Assembly (NCBI GenBank): GCA_025058225.1
Contig: JANXEE010000004.1
Coordinates: 1 to 55,478, forward strand
DNA: 55,478 nt
Reading direction: 5' to 3'
From: Candidatus Calditenuaceae archaeon
Lineage (GTDB): Archaea; Thermoproteota; Nitrososphaeria_A; Caldarchaeales; Calditenuaceae
Position numbers and translations under genes: made by a program
The notes under the pieces: model-generated
The model's input: only the letters and a program-made list of their open reading frames with translations
The model's database searches: none
What the model was told of the DNA's origin: nothing
In this document: positions 15,460 through 23,185 of the stretch, in pieces
How the letters are laid out: the number at the start of each line of letters is the position of its first letter
How positions within the stretch are numbered: the first letter of the stretch is position 1

Positions 15460-16230
15460 TCACCGGACGAGCCTGGTCCCCAGCACCGGATAGTCTAGGA
15501 GGGCGTGCACCACCCTCTCGGGGTGGAGTCCGTTCACGATGAGGACCTCGACGCCAGACGCTACCGCCTCGAAGGCCTCCTCCACCTTGGTCGCCATGCC
15601 GCCTGTCGCGTCGTTCACACCGGCGTATTGGACCCTCTTGTGGCCCTCGTAGTCAAGAGCCTCGGCCACTCTGGTGGAGCCATCACGGTCCCGTATCAGA
15701 ACTCCGTCCACATCGGTCGCGTGTACGATCTTCTTAGCTCTGAGCTTCACGGCGAGATAGACCGCTATCGAGTCGCCTGAGAGCACTGTGAATCCGAGCT
15801 CCCTGTCGAAGACTACGTCGCCCATCGTCACCGGCACCAGTCCCTCCTCGAGGCCGCTGAGGAAGGGTTCGAGGTTTGCAGACCTTATCTTTCCCCCGGA
15901 TGTCCTGAAGGTCACGGACGCTGGTATCGAGAACGCCGGTATCCCCTCATCGACTAAGAGCTCCGTGATCCTCTGGTTGAGCCTCCTGACCACGAGCGCG
16001 GTTTTCACGAGGCCCTCTGTGGTTCCTCCGCCCCTGCCTAGGCGTACCCTCCCCTCCAGCGCCGTCCTGTGGACCTCGGTTCCACCGCCGTGAATCAGGA
16101 TCAGTTGGTCCCTGACGCGATCGCGGATGAGTCTCGCGATCTCCCTGAGTAACTGCTCCCTCAGCTCGGAGCTTCCCGTCCTCTTATCGGTCAGGACCGA
16201 CCCACCCAGCTTGACGATCGAGAGTGCCAC
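15460..16230 (-). CDS. Isopentenyl phosphate kinase
   Basis: 256 residues, GTG start. Amino-acid-kinase fold: SIVKLGGSVLTDKR at the N-terminus, LIHGGGTEVHRTALEGR (the histidine after GGG is the family's catalytic His position), LSGDSIAVYLAVKL, and HATDVDGVLIRD. These match archaeal isopentenyl phosphate kinases, which make isopentenyl diphosphate in the alternative mevalonate pathway for archaeal lipids. Related kinases (aspartate, uridylate, fosfomycin) share the fold, but VKLGGSVLTDK and the HGGG..H pattern favour IPK. Has no visible operon partner. Confidence 0.85.
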   Translation of the reverse strand: MALSIVKLGGSVLTDKRTGSSELREQLLREIARLIRDRVRDQLILIHGGGTEVHRTALEGRVRLGRGGGTTEGLVKTALVVRRLNQRITELLVDEGIPAFSIPASVTFRTSGGKIRSANLEPFLSGLEEGLVPVTMGDVVFDRELGFTVLSGDSIAVYLAVKLRAKKIVHATDVDGVLIRDRDGSTRVAEALDYEGHKRVQYAGVNDATGGMATKVEEAFEAVASGVEVLIVNGLHPERVVHALLDYPVLGTRLVR

Positions 16231-16342
16231 TCCTGCTCCCTCAGCCGTCGGGCTCTCAAATAGTTAGCACTGCTGCTGGTCTGGGGTCGTCCCGTAAGCA
16301 GCCGGCTCGAGGGGTTAAATGCGACCGATTCGTGTTCGGAGC

Positions 16343-17407
16343 GTGTTCGAAGGGGGGCGCCTTCTCGAGGCGCTTCGGGTGCTCTCCAACGCCTACGGCC
16401 CACCTGCATGGGAGGAGGACGTAGTAGGGAAACTGAGGGGGATGACCTCAGAGGTGGTGGAGAGGAGCTGGAGGGACAACCTAGGGAACCTCTTCGTGAA
16501 GGTGAGGTCCGGAAGCGGCCCGAGGGTGATGATGGTAGCCCACATGGACGAGGTCGCGATGATCGTCAGGCACGTCGACGACTCCGGGTTCCTCCACATC
16601 GCACCGCTCGGTGGTCTCGACGCCAGGGTCCTCATTGGCCAGCGGGTCGTCGTTCACGGTAACGGTCCCGTCGAGGGTTGCATCGGTGTGAAGCCTCCGC
16701 ACGTCATGACGCCCGACGAGATGAAGGTCGTGCCCAACGTGAGGGAGCTCTACGTTGACGTCGGCGCCTCCAGCAGGGACGAGGTAAGGGCCCTCGGGAT
16801 AGGAGTCGGGAGTTACGTCACCTTTCCCCCGAACTTCGCAGTCACCTCCGGAACGCGGGTCGTCTCGAAGGCCCTCGACGACAGGGCCGGTTGTGCAGCA
16901 GCGGTCGAGGTTTCCAAGGAGCTTCACGGCCTCGGGTCCGCTCCGGAGCTCTATGCCGTCTTCACGGTCCAGGAGGAACTCGGCCTCAGGGGAGCCTCGG
17001 TGATCGTCGAGCAGGTGGAGCCTGACCTAGCTGTGGTGCTGGAGTGCACGGTAGCTGCTGACGTTCCTGGCACGCCTCCGCAGGACCACGTCACACGGCT
17101 CGGTCAGGGAGCTGCGATAAGGATGATGGATTCGACGATGTTGACGAACCCTAAGCTGGTCAGGTGGCTGACGGGGGTCGCGGAGCGCGAGGGCATATCG
17201 TATCAGCTGCAGGTGATGACCGGTGGAGGGACGGACGCTGGGAGGATACACCTTCAGAGGAGGGGAGTGCCTACCGTGGTGATCTCGACGCCGTGCAGGT
17301 ACCTTCACACACCGAATTTGATGCTTGACCTCAGGGATCTGGAGGCCGTCGTGAGGTTGACGGCAGCAGCCGCGCTGGATGCCCGCGAGGCACTCAAAGG
17401 CCCCTAG
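16343..17407 (+). CDS. M42-family metallo-aminopeptidase
   Basis: 354 residues from GTG 16343 (an in-frame ATG at 16319 would add 8). Metal ligands of the M42 (glutamyl/deblocking, TET) family are visible: AHMDEVA (His, Asp), KALDDRAGC (bridging Asp), QEELGLRGA (catalytic Glu, metal Glu), VVLECTVAAD (Glu/Asp position) and CRYLHTP (final His). GGGTDAGRIHLQRRGVPTVVIS is also typical. These enzymes form large tetrahedral particles that trim peptides made by the proteasome. A TATA-like ttaaatg (16314-16320) about 26 nt upstream of GTG 16343 argues for the shorter, leaderless start. Gene end overlaps the convergent dehydratase gene by 14 nt. Confidence 0.9.
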   Translation: MFEGGRLLEALRVLSNAYGPPAWEEDVVGKLRGMTSEVVERSWRDNLGNLFVKVRSGSGPRVMMVAHMDEVAMIVRHVDDSGFLHIAPLGGLDARVLIGQRVVVHGNGPVEGCIGVKPPHVMTPDEMKVVPNVRELYVDVGASSRDEVRALGIGVGSYVTFPPNFAVTSGTRVVSKALDDRAGCAAAVEVSKELHGLGSAPELYAVFTVQEELGLRGASVIVEQVEPDLAVVLECTVAADVPGTPPQDHVTRLGQGAAIRMMDSTMLTNPKLVRWLTGVAEREGISYQLQVMTGGGTDAGRIHLQRRGVPTVVISTPCRYLHTPNLMLDLRDLEAVVRLTAAAALDAREALKGP

Positions 17408-17711
17408 ACCTGAGGAGGAGTTCGATCTTCCTGGCCAGTTTGAAGTCCCTGTCCGTCAGCCCGCCCTCGTCATGGGTGGTCAGCGATATCCTCATCCTGC
17501 CGTAACTCAGGGACAAGTCGGGGTGATGGTTCATCGCCTCCGCGAGCTCCGCGATCTCCTGGATCAGCTTGACGCCGTCCATGAAGCCCTCGAACTTCAC
17601 GGTCCTGTAGATCCTCTTTCCTGCTCGCTTCCAGCCCTTCAACCTCCTCAGCCTCCGCTCCACCTCCAGCTCCGACAGCCTCAACGCCGGCAGTTCAAGT
17701 GGACGGCGCAC
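17394..17711 (-). CDS. Pterin-4a-carbinolamine dehydratase (DCoH/PhhB family)
   Basis: 105 residues, GTG start. Conserved core KFEGFMDGVKLIQEIAELAE, NHHPDLSLSYGRMRISLTTH and DEGGLTDRDFKLARKIELL; the His-His-Pro of NHHPD and the later THD histidine are the active-site residues. In bacteria and animals it recycles the pterin of aromatic amino acid hydroxylases; in archaea it has been linked to pterin metabolism or Moco/DNA-related roles, which cannot be settled here. Confidence 0.9.
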   Translation of the reverse strand: MRRPLELPALRLSELEVERRLRRLKGWKRAGKRIYRTVKFEGFMDGVKLIQEIAELAEAMNHHPDLSLSYGRMRISLTTHDEGGLTDRDFKLARKIELLLRSRGL

Positions 17712-17746
17712 TTAACGGTTGCCCAACGACAAGGGGCGGTGTTGTA

Positions 17747-18838
17747 TCACGCGGCACCCCTCATCTTCTCGCCGATAGTCCGCTCGATCTCGTGGATCTG
17801 TTCGTAGAGCTTCCGCAGTTTCCCGTCCGAGACGGTCGGCGTCACGACCCTGAAGCGCACCACCAGGTCTCCTGATCCGTAGTGACCCCTGAGCCCCCTG
17901 CCCCTGAGCCTGACCGGTTCGGGACCCGACGGCACCCTCACTTCGAAGAGCTCATCGAGGAACCTGAACCTCACCTTCGACCCGAAGAAGGCCTCACTCG
18001 GTGTCACGGGGACCTCAACGTGGACGTCGTTGCCCTCGATCCTGACGTTCTCCGGAACCCTGAGCCTGAACCTGATGTAGAGCTCCTCCCTCCCGCTGGA
18101 CCTAAGCCTCATCACGTCGCCGTCGGTGACGTCCGGCGGTATCTCGATCTCGACGTCCTCCGTCACCTCAACCCTTCCCGTGCCGCCGCAGGTACCGCAG
18201 GCCCTCTCGGCCATCCTGCCTCTTCCCCTGCAGGAGCTACACGTCGTGGCCACGGTCATGAAGACCGGTCCTGACCTCCTCCTGGTGACCGTCTGGCCGC
18301 TGCCGCCGCAGACGCCGCAGACCTTCAACCTCCCTCCCTCAGCGCCGGTTCCGTTGCAGGAGCCGCACACGACCGTCCTCGGAACCCGAACCCTCCTCCG
18401 GCCTCCGTAGTAGAGGTCTTTGAGGTCCACCTCGACCTCCACCAGCCTCCGCTCCTCGGGCTCCCGGCCGAAGCTGAACCCGAAGCCGAAGTCCCTGAAG
18501 AACCTCTCGAAGATCGACCCTATGTCACCGAACCCGAGGTCCCTGAAGATCTCCTCGAAGTCGGCCTCCCTTCCCCTGAAGATGTCCTCGGTCTTCGCGT
18601 AGGTCTGGGAGATGCCCTCGTGGCCGTAGAGGTCGTAGAGCCGTCGCTTCTCGTCGTCGGAGAGGACCGCGTAGGCCTCGCTGATCTCCTTGAACCTCTC
18701 CTCCGCATCCGGTGACTTGTTCCTGTCGGGGTGGTACTGGAGGGCCAGCCTCCTGTAGGCCCTCTTGATCTCTTCCTTGGTGGCGTTCCTGGGAACCCCG
18801 AGAATCTCGTAGTAGTCCCTCTTCGGCCTGCTGCTCAT
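17747..18838 (-). CDS. dnaJ: Co-chaperone DnaJ (Hsp40)
   Basis: 363 residues from ATG 18838. J domain [18 protein letters not shown] with the HPD motif (YHPDRN), a short Phe/Gly-rich stretch ([11 protein letters not shown]), the zinc domain with four CxxCxGxG units ([32 protein letters not shown]) and two substrate-binding beta domains. It loads clients onto DnaK and stimulates its ATPase. Longer frame to 18868 is rejected (ALAPNRYGI before the ATG). Lies 61 nt downstream of dnaK on the same strand; grpE, normally part of the set, is not in this window. Confidence 0.96.
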   Translation of the reverse strand: MSSRPKRDYYEILGVPRNATKEEIKRAYRRLALQYHPDRNKSPDAEERFKEISEAYAVLSDDEKRRLYDLYGHEGISQTYAKTEDIFRGREADFEEIFRDLGFGDIGSIFERFFRDFGFGFSFGREPEERRLVEVEVDLKDLYYGGRRRVRVPRTVVCGSCNGTGAEGGRLKVCGVCGGSGQTVTRRRSGPVFMTVATTCSSCRGRGRMAERACGTCGGTGRVEVTEDVEIEIPPDVTDGDVMRLRSSGREELYIRFRLRVPENVRIEGNDVHVEVPVTPSEAFFGSKVRFRFLDELFEVRVPSGPEPVRLRGRGLRGHYGSGDLVVRFRVVTPTVSDGKLRKLYEQIHEIERTIGEKMRGAA

Positions 18839-18899
18839 GATTCCGTATCGATTCGGTGCCAGAGCCAATATAACTTGTTCCTTCAGCTAAACCCCGTGA

Positions 18900-20693
18900 T
18901 CATCCCTTCTGCTTCTGTTCGCCGGAGGCTGAGGCGGCTGAGCTCTGATAGATGACCATGCCGATCTCCTGTGAGACCTTCCGGAGGCTCTCGGCCTTCG
19001 ACTTGATCGCGTTGATGTCGTCGCCCTTCGTTGCGTCCCTCAACTCCCTGATCGCGGCCTCGACCTTACCCTTCAGCTCTACAGGAATCTTCTCGCCGTA
19101 CTCCTTGAGGGACTTCTCGACGGAGTAGATCAGGGACTCGGCCTCGTTCTTCGCCTCCGCGAGCTCCTTCTTCCGTCTGTCCTGCTCCGCGTACGTCTCC
19201 GCTTCCTTGATCATCCTCTCGATCTGATCCTTGGAGAGCCTGTGGGGCGCGGTGATCTTCGCGCTTATCTCCTTCCCGGTCCCCAGGTCCTTAGCCGTAA
19301 CGGTGAGTATGCCGTCCGCGTTTATGTCGAAGGCCACGTCTATCCTGGGAACTCCCCTGGGAGCAGGAGGTATGCCGTCGAGGAGGAGCCTGCCCAGCGA
19401 GACGTTGTCGGCCGCCATGGGCCTCTCACCCTGAACAACGTGAACCACCACGGAAGTCTGGAAGTCCTCGGCCGTCGTGAAGACCTTGCTCTTCCTGACC
19501 GGGATCGTCGTGTTCCTCTCAATTATCGGCTCCACAAGACCTCCGAGGACCTCAACGCCCAGCGTGAGCGGTGTGACGTCCAGCAGCACGATATCCTTGC
19601 CCTTCAGCTCGCCTGCGAGTATAGCCGCCTGTATCGACGCACCGATCGCGACCGCCTCCATCGGGTCCACCCCCCTCTCGGGCTCCTTTCCGATAACTGA
19701 CTTGACGAACTCCCTCACGAACGGCATCCTCGTAGGACCTCCGATCAGAATCACTTTGTCGATCTCGTCGGGCCTGAGCTTCGCGTCAGCGAGGGCCTGC
19801 ATCATCGGACCCCTGCACCTCTCAACGATCGGCCTCACGAGCTCCTCCAGCTTCGCCCTGGTGAGCGTCATGACCAGATGCTTCGGGCCGGAGACGTCGC
19901 TGGCTATGAAGGGCAGGTTGATCTCGGTCTCGTAGACCGTCGAGAGCTCGATCTTCGCCTTCTCCGCGGCCTCCCTCACCCTGTGGAGGGCCGTGGGGTC
20001 CTTCGTGAGGTCGATGCCGGTCTCGGACCTGAACCTGCTGACGATGTAGTTCACTATCGCGTCGTCCATGTCCCTTCCTCCGAGCTGCGTGTCACCGGAG
20101 GTCGCCTTGACCTCGAAGACGCCCCCACCCATCTCCATTATCGTCACGTCGAGGGTTCCTCCACCGAAGTCGAAGACCATGATCTTCAGCTCCTGCTCGG
20201 CCTTGTCGAGCCCGTAGGCCAGCGCAGCGGCCGTCGGCTCGTTGATGATCCTGATCGCCTCGAGCCCAGCGATCGTCGCGGCGTCCTTCGTGGCCTGACG
20301 CTGGTTGTCGTTGAAGTAGGCGGGCACCGTGATGACGGCCTTCGTGACCTTCTCTCCAAGGAAGGCCTCCGCGTCCTTCTTTATCTTCTGAAGGAGGAAG
20401 GCTGAGAGCTGCTGCGGCGTGAACTCCTTCCCGTGGAGGACGTACTTGTAGTCCGTGCCCATCTTCCTCTTGAACCCGGTCACCGTGCCCTCGGGGTTCA
20501 TCACGGCCTGCCTCCGCGCAGGCTCTCCCACCAGCAGCTGGCCGTCCTTCGTGACAGCGACGTACGAAGGGAAGGCCTTGCCGTACATCGTGAAGCCCTC
20601 ACTGGCGGGTATCATCACCGACTTACCGTCCAAGACCACCGCCGCGGCCGAGTTGCTGGTTCCCAAGTCGATCCCGATGACCTTCTCGGGCAT
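18900..20693 (-). CDS. dnaK: Chaperone DnaK (Hsp70)
   Basis: 597 residues from ATG 20693 (ATGs at 20711/20714 are alternatives, but a TATA-like cattttagc stretch at 20731-20739 would put them at or before the transcript start). N-terminal ATPase: [66 protein letters not shown] and [13 protein letters not shown], followed by the substrate domain ([14 protein letters not shown]) and the helical lid. Refolds unfolded proteins in an ATP cycle with DnaJ and GrpE. Hsp70 in thermophilic archaea is usually thought to be acquired from bacteria. Confidence 0.97.
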   Translation of the reverse strand: MPEKVIGIDLGTSNSAAAVVLDGKSVMIPASEGFTMYGKAFPSYVAVTKDGQLLVGEPARRQAVMNPEGTVTGFKRKMGTDYKYVLHGKEFTPQQLSAFLLQKIKKDAEAFLGEKVTKAVITVPAYFNDNQRQATKDAATIAGLEAIRIINEPTAAALAYGLDKAEQELKIMVFDFGGGTLDVTIMEMGGGVFEVKATSGDTQLGGRDMDDAIVNYIVSRFRSETGIDLTKDPTALHRVREAAEKAKIELSTVYETEINLPFIASDVSGPKHLVMTLTRAKLEELVRPIVERCRGPMMQALADAKLRPDEIDKVILIGGPTRMPFVREFVKSVIGKEPERGVDPMEAVAIGASIQAAILAGELKGKDIVLLDVTPLTLGVEVLGGLVEPIIERNTTIPVRKSKVFTTAEDFQTSVVVHVVQGERPMAADNVSLGRLLLDGIPPAPRGVPRIDVAFDINADGILTVTAKDLGTGKEISAKITAPHRLSKDQIERMIKEAETYAEQDRRKKELAEAKNEAESLIYSVEKSLKEYGEKIPVELKGKVEAAIRELRDATKGDDINAIKSKAESLRKVSQEIGMVIYQSSAASASGEQKQKG

Positions 20694-20792
20694 GTCTTCC
20701 CCGCTTTTCATCATTTGATTGCGGGTTACATTTTAGCTTAGTCCGACTCTGCCGCTCCAACTTAAAGCGAAGTCCTGAATTTCGCCGCACGG

Positions 20793-21290
20793 ATGCGGTT
20801 TCATCTCCTCAGCAAGTCGGAGCTCAAGAGGTTGAGGGAGGACCTCCTGAGTCGGGGGTTCGCGGTGGAGGGGAGGACAGGTGCGGTGCTGGAGGAGGAA
20901 GACTTCAGGGTCTTCGTGATAGACTGGAACGTCTTCTTCGAGGATGAGGGAAGACCGGTCCCGGTCGCCGACGAGAAGCTCAACGGTCCTCTGCTCGCAG
21001 GTATGCCGGCAGTCTACGTCGACATAGGTGCTGTCAAACACATAATCAACGGAGCTTCGGTCATGAGGCCCGGGATTGTGAGGGTGGTCGGCGAGTTCTC
21101 TCAGGGCGATTACGTGGTGGTGAGGGAGGAGAAGGGCGGGCAGGCGATAGCGATCGGCGAGGCTCTAATCTCTTCGGCTGAGCTGGCCTCGGTCTCAAAG
21201 GGGAAGGTGATCAGGAACGTCCAGTATCACGGCGACGCAGTACACGTCAAGGCGAAGGAGGCTCTATCGCTGGTCTCCAGACAGCGCTGA
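20793..21290 (+). CDS. PUA-domain protein related to MCT-1/Tma20
   Basis: 165 residues. An N-terminal MCT-1-like domain (MRFHLLSKSELKRL then VFVIDWNVFFEDEGRPVPV) is followed by a PUA domain (AVYVDIGAVKHIINGASVMRPG, then GDYVVVREEKGGQAIAIGEAL). The eukaryotic homologue with DENR works in translation re-initiation and ribosome recycling; the archaeal one binds RNA, exact role unknown. The ATG is about 30 nt behind a TATA-like acttaaagc (20760-20768), so probably leaderless. The 3' end overlaps the end of the convergent membrane-protein gene by 27 nt. Confidence 0.85.
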   Translation: MRFHLLSKSELKRLREDLLSRGFAVEGRTGAVLEEEDFRVFVIDWNVFFEDEGRPVPVADEKLNGPLLAGMPAVYVDIGAVKHIINGASVMRPGIVRVVGEFSQGDYVVVREEKGGQAIAIGEALISSAELASVSKGKVIRNVQYHGDAVHVKAKEALSLVSRQR

Positions 21291-21707
21291 CCTGAGCTTC
21301 CTCAGCTCCTCCACGAGCTCCTGATAGGAGGACTTCACCTCATCGAGGGCGGGTAGCAGGTCCTCCACCTCTTCCTCCTCGGACGCTTCCGGCGCACCGT
21401 TCTTCGGCACCTCGGGTACTGCGACGACGGGCTTCTCGGCCTCAGGAGCCGTCTTCCTCTCCTCTTTGACCTCGACCGCTTTCGTCGTCAGGAGCGTCAG
21501 ATGCTGGGGAGGTGGGGGAGTCTCCTCTCTGGTCGGTTTCTCGTCGGGGGCTCCCTCCAGCTCGGGATGCGACCGTTCGCCGGAGAAGGTCACCGCGATC
21601 TGACGTTGGTCACGCTTCGGGGGTCTGCTGATCATCCACATGACTATCAGGACGGCGCATGAGGCAACAGAGAGGATTATGCCAACGAGCTCCTGCACCG
21701 CTCTCAC
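21264..21707 (-). CDS. Membrane-anchored coiled-coil protein at the end of the archaellum-like operon
   Basis: 147 residues, GTG start overlapping the FlaJ stop (GTGA). One transmembrane helix (about residues 5-25, ELVGIILSVASCAVLIVMWM), a positively charged RPPKRDQR stretch, a long disordered Glu/Pro-rich linker, and a C-terminal coiled coil (ALDEVKSSYQELVEELRKL). The coupling with flaJ suggests it is made with the motor complex and could be a cytoplasmic scaffold held at the membrane. I do not recognise the family. The frame stays open upstream to 22208, but that lies on flaJ. Confidence 0.65.
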   Translation of the reverse strand: MRAVQELVGIILSVASCAVLIVMWMISRPPKRDQRQIAVTFSGERSHPELEGAPDEKPTREETPPPPQHLTLLTTKAVEVKEERKTAPEAEKPVVAVPEVPKNGAPEASEEEEVEDLLPALDEVKSSYQELVEELRKLRSALSGDQR

Positions 21708-23185
21708 CCCACTGGTACGAGGCTCTCGTAGTGGACCGTAAGGGACCTGAGGAGTGCCGTGGTACCGGTCATGGTGAGGAAGTGAACGAGTGAGCCCACC
21801 AGCAGGAACGTCGTTAAATTCACCAGCAGACTGGTTCTGGAGGTCCCGGAGGCCAGGTGGATCAACAACGACGAGGTCGCGGAGAACGTCAACAACATGA
21901 TGATGGTCACCCTCCACATCAGGTCGATCGGCATGTCCAGCCTGAGCGGCAGAAACGTGCTCACGACCGATGATATGTCCTGAAGCAGTGAGTAGAGAGA
22001 CCCGACTACTCCGAAGACGGCTGCCGACGTACCTACAGATGGAAGCGAAATCCCCTTCACGTACCCCGCCAACTGAAGCCTCTTCCTCCTCAGCACCAGC
22101 TTGTCGTTCAGATAGACGAAGACCTCGTTCCCCACCCCTTTGGTCGACCCGAGGAGCCTGTTGCACTCCAAAAGGAGTTCCACCGAGTCTGTGGCCAGCT
22201 TGCTGCACGTCCTCCCGAACGTCGACCTCATGGCCACCCCCAAGTCGATACCGCTGTAGAGGAGGGACTTCAGCTCCTCCAACGTCCTCCTCACCCTCCC
22301 CCTGTGCCCGGTCATCACGACCTCCACGGACGCGGCCGGGTGTTTGATGTGAGACATGACCTCCGCGAGCGACCTGAAGAGCAGCGGCAGCTCTTCATCT
22401 AGGGCCGGTACCTTACGGGTCTTGAGCCAGCTCACCAACCCTATGGACAACGAGACCGCAGCTGCAGCGGCAATCACTAAGTCCGCGGTCGCAGGTTCAA
22501 GTAATATCGCCGAGGTGATCGATGTCCCAAGGAGCATCAGCGCGATCGGCACCGACAGCGACTCGATCGTCTTCACGAGCAGCGGCGCGTACTGACTGGA
22601 GGTTATGGTTGTGTCGGGCTTCAGGATCCTCCAGGTGATGAACGAGACTCCGATAGAGGAGGCAACGGCGGCCAGCGCTATCATGGTAACGACCTCCGCA
22701 GCAGAAATGCCACTGAACGTCGACGACGCCACCACGAAGGCCGCGAAGAGGAAGGTGAGGGTGCTGATGAGGGTGACGTAGAGGTCGCTGAGGGTCCTCG
22801 CCTGCTCGAGGGCCCCCTCCATCTCCCTCCTCCCGAAGTCACGGAACCTCTCGTACTCCAGCCTCACGAAGCTCACGACCCTCATGCCGGCCTCGACGGC
22901 CTTGGACATCTTGTCGACTAGGGACTTGGAGTTGCGCTCTTTCGAGGCCATCGCAACGGACCTGAGGGCCCTGCTCAGCGGATAGCTCCACTCCTTCAGC
23001 AGGTACCTGACGGCCCTGAAGGGTGAGACCTGCTCCCTCAGGGTCCCCTCTGTGGAGGACACCAGGTCGAAGTAGGTGACGTCGTCGAGTTCGTCCGTCG
23101 CCAGCGCCTTCAGGTACGTGATGGTCAGATGGTGGTCGGCGGTGCTGGACCGCAGCAACCTCTCAAACAGTTGCCTCTCCCTCAA
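21704..23185 (-). CDS. arlJ: Archaellum/type IV pilus-like membrane platform protein FlaJ (ArlJ)
   Basis: 493 residues. Two T2SF-type cytoplasmic blocks separated by membrane segments: FLFAAFVVASSTF, VVTMIALAAVASSIGVSFI, IMLLTFSATSSLLI and others, with the conserved SLSIGLVSWL and LPLLFRSLAEVMSHI-like stretches. FlaJ is the membrane core on which the ATPase FlaI acts. Overlaps the end of flaI by 23 nt. Order H-I-J supports the archaellum assignment over a simple adhesive pilus. Confidence 0.85.
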   Translation of the reverse strand: MRERQLFERLLRSSTADHHLTITYLKALATDELDDVTYFDLVSSTEGTLREQVSPFRAVRYLLKEWSYPLSRALRSVAMASKERNSKSLVDKMSKAVEAGMRVVSFVRLEYERFRDFGRREMEGALEQARTLSDLYVTLISTLTFLFAAFVVASSTFSGISAAEVVTMIALAAVASSIGVSFITWRILKPDTTITSSQYAPLLVKTIESLSVPIALMLLGTSITSAILLEPATADLVIAAAAAVSLSIGLVSWLKTRKVPALDEELPLLFRSLAEVMSHIKHPAASVEVVMTGHRGRVRRTLEELKSLLYSGIDLGVAMRSTFGRTCSKLATDSVELLLECNRLLGSTKGVGNEVFVYLNDKLVLRRKRLQLAGYVKGISLPSVGTSAAVFGVVGSLYSLLQDISSVVSTFLPLRLDMPIDLMWRVTIIMLLTFSATSSLLIHLASGTSRTSLLVNLTTFLLVGSLVHFLTMTGTTALLRSLTVHYESLVPVG

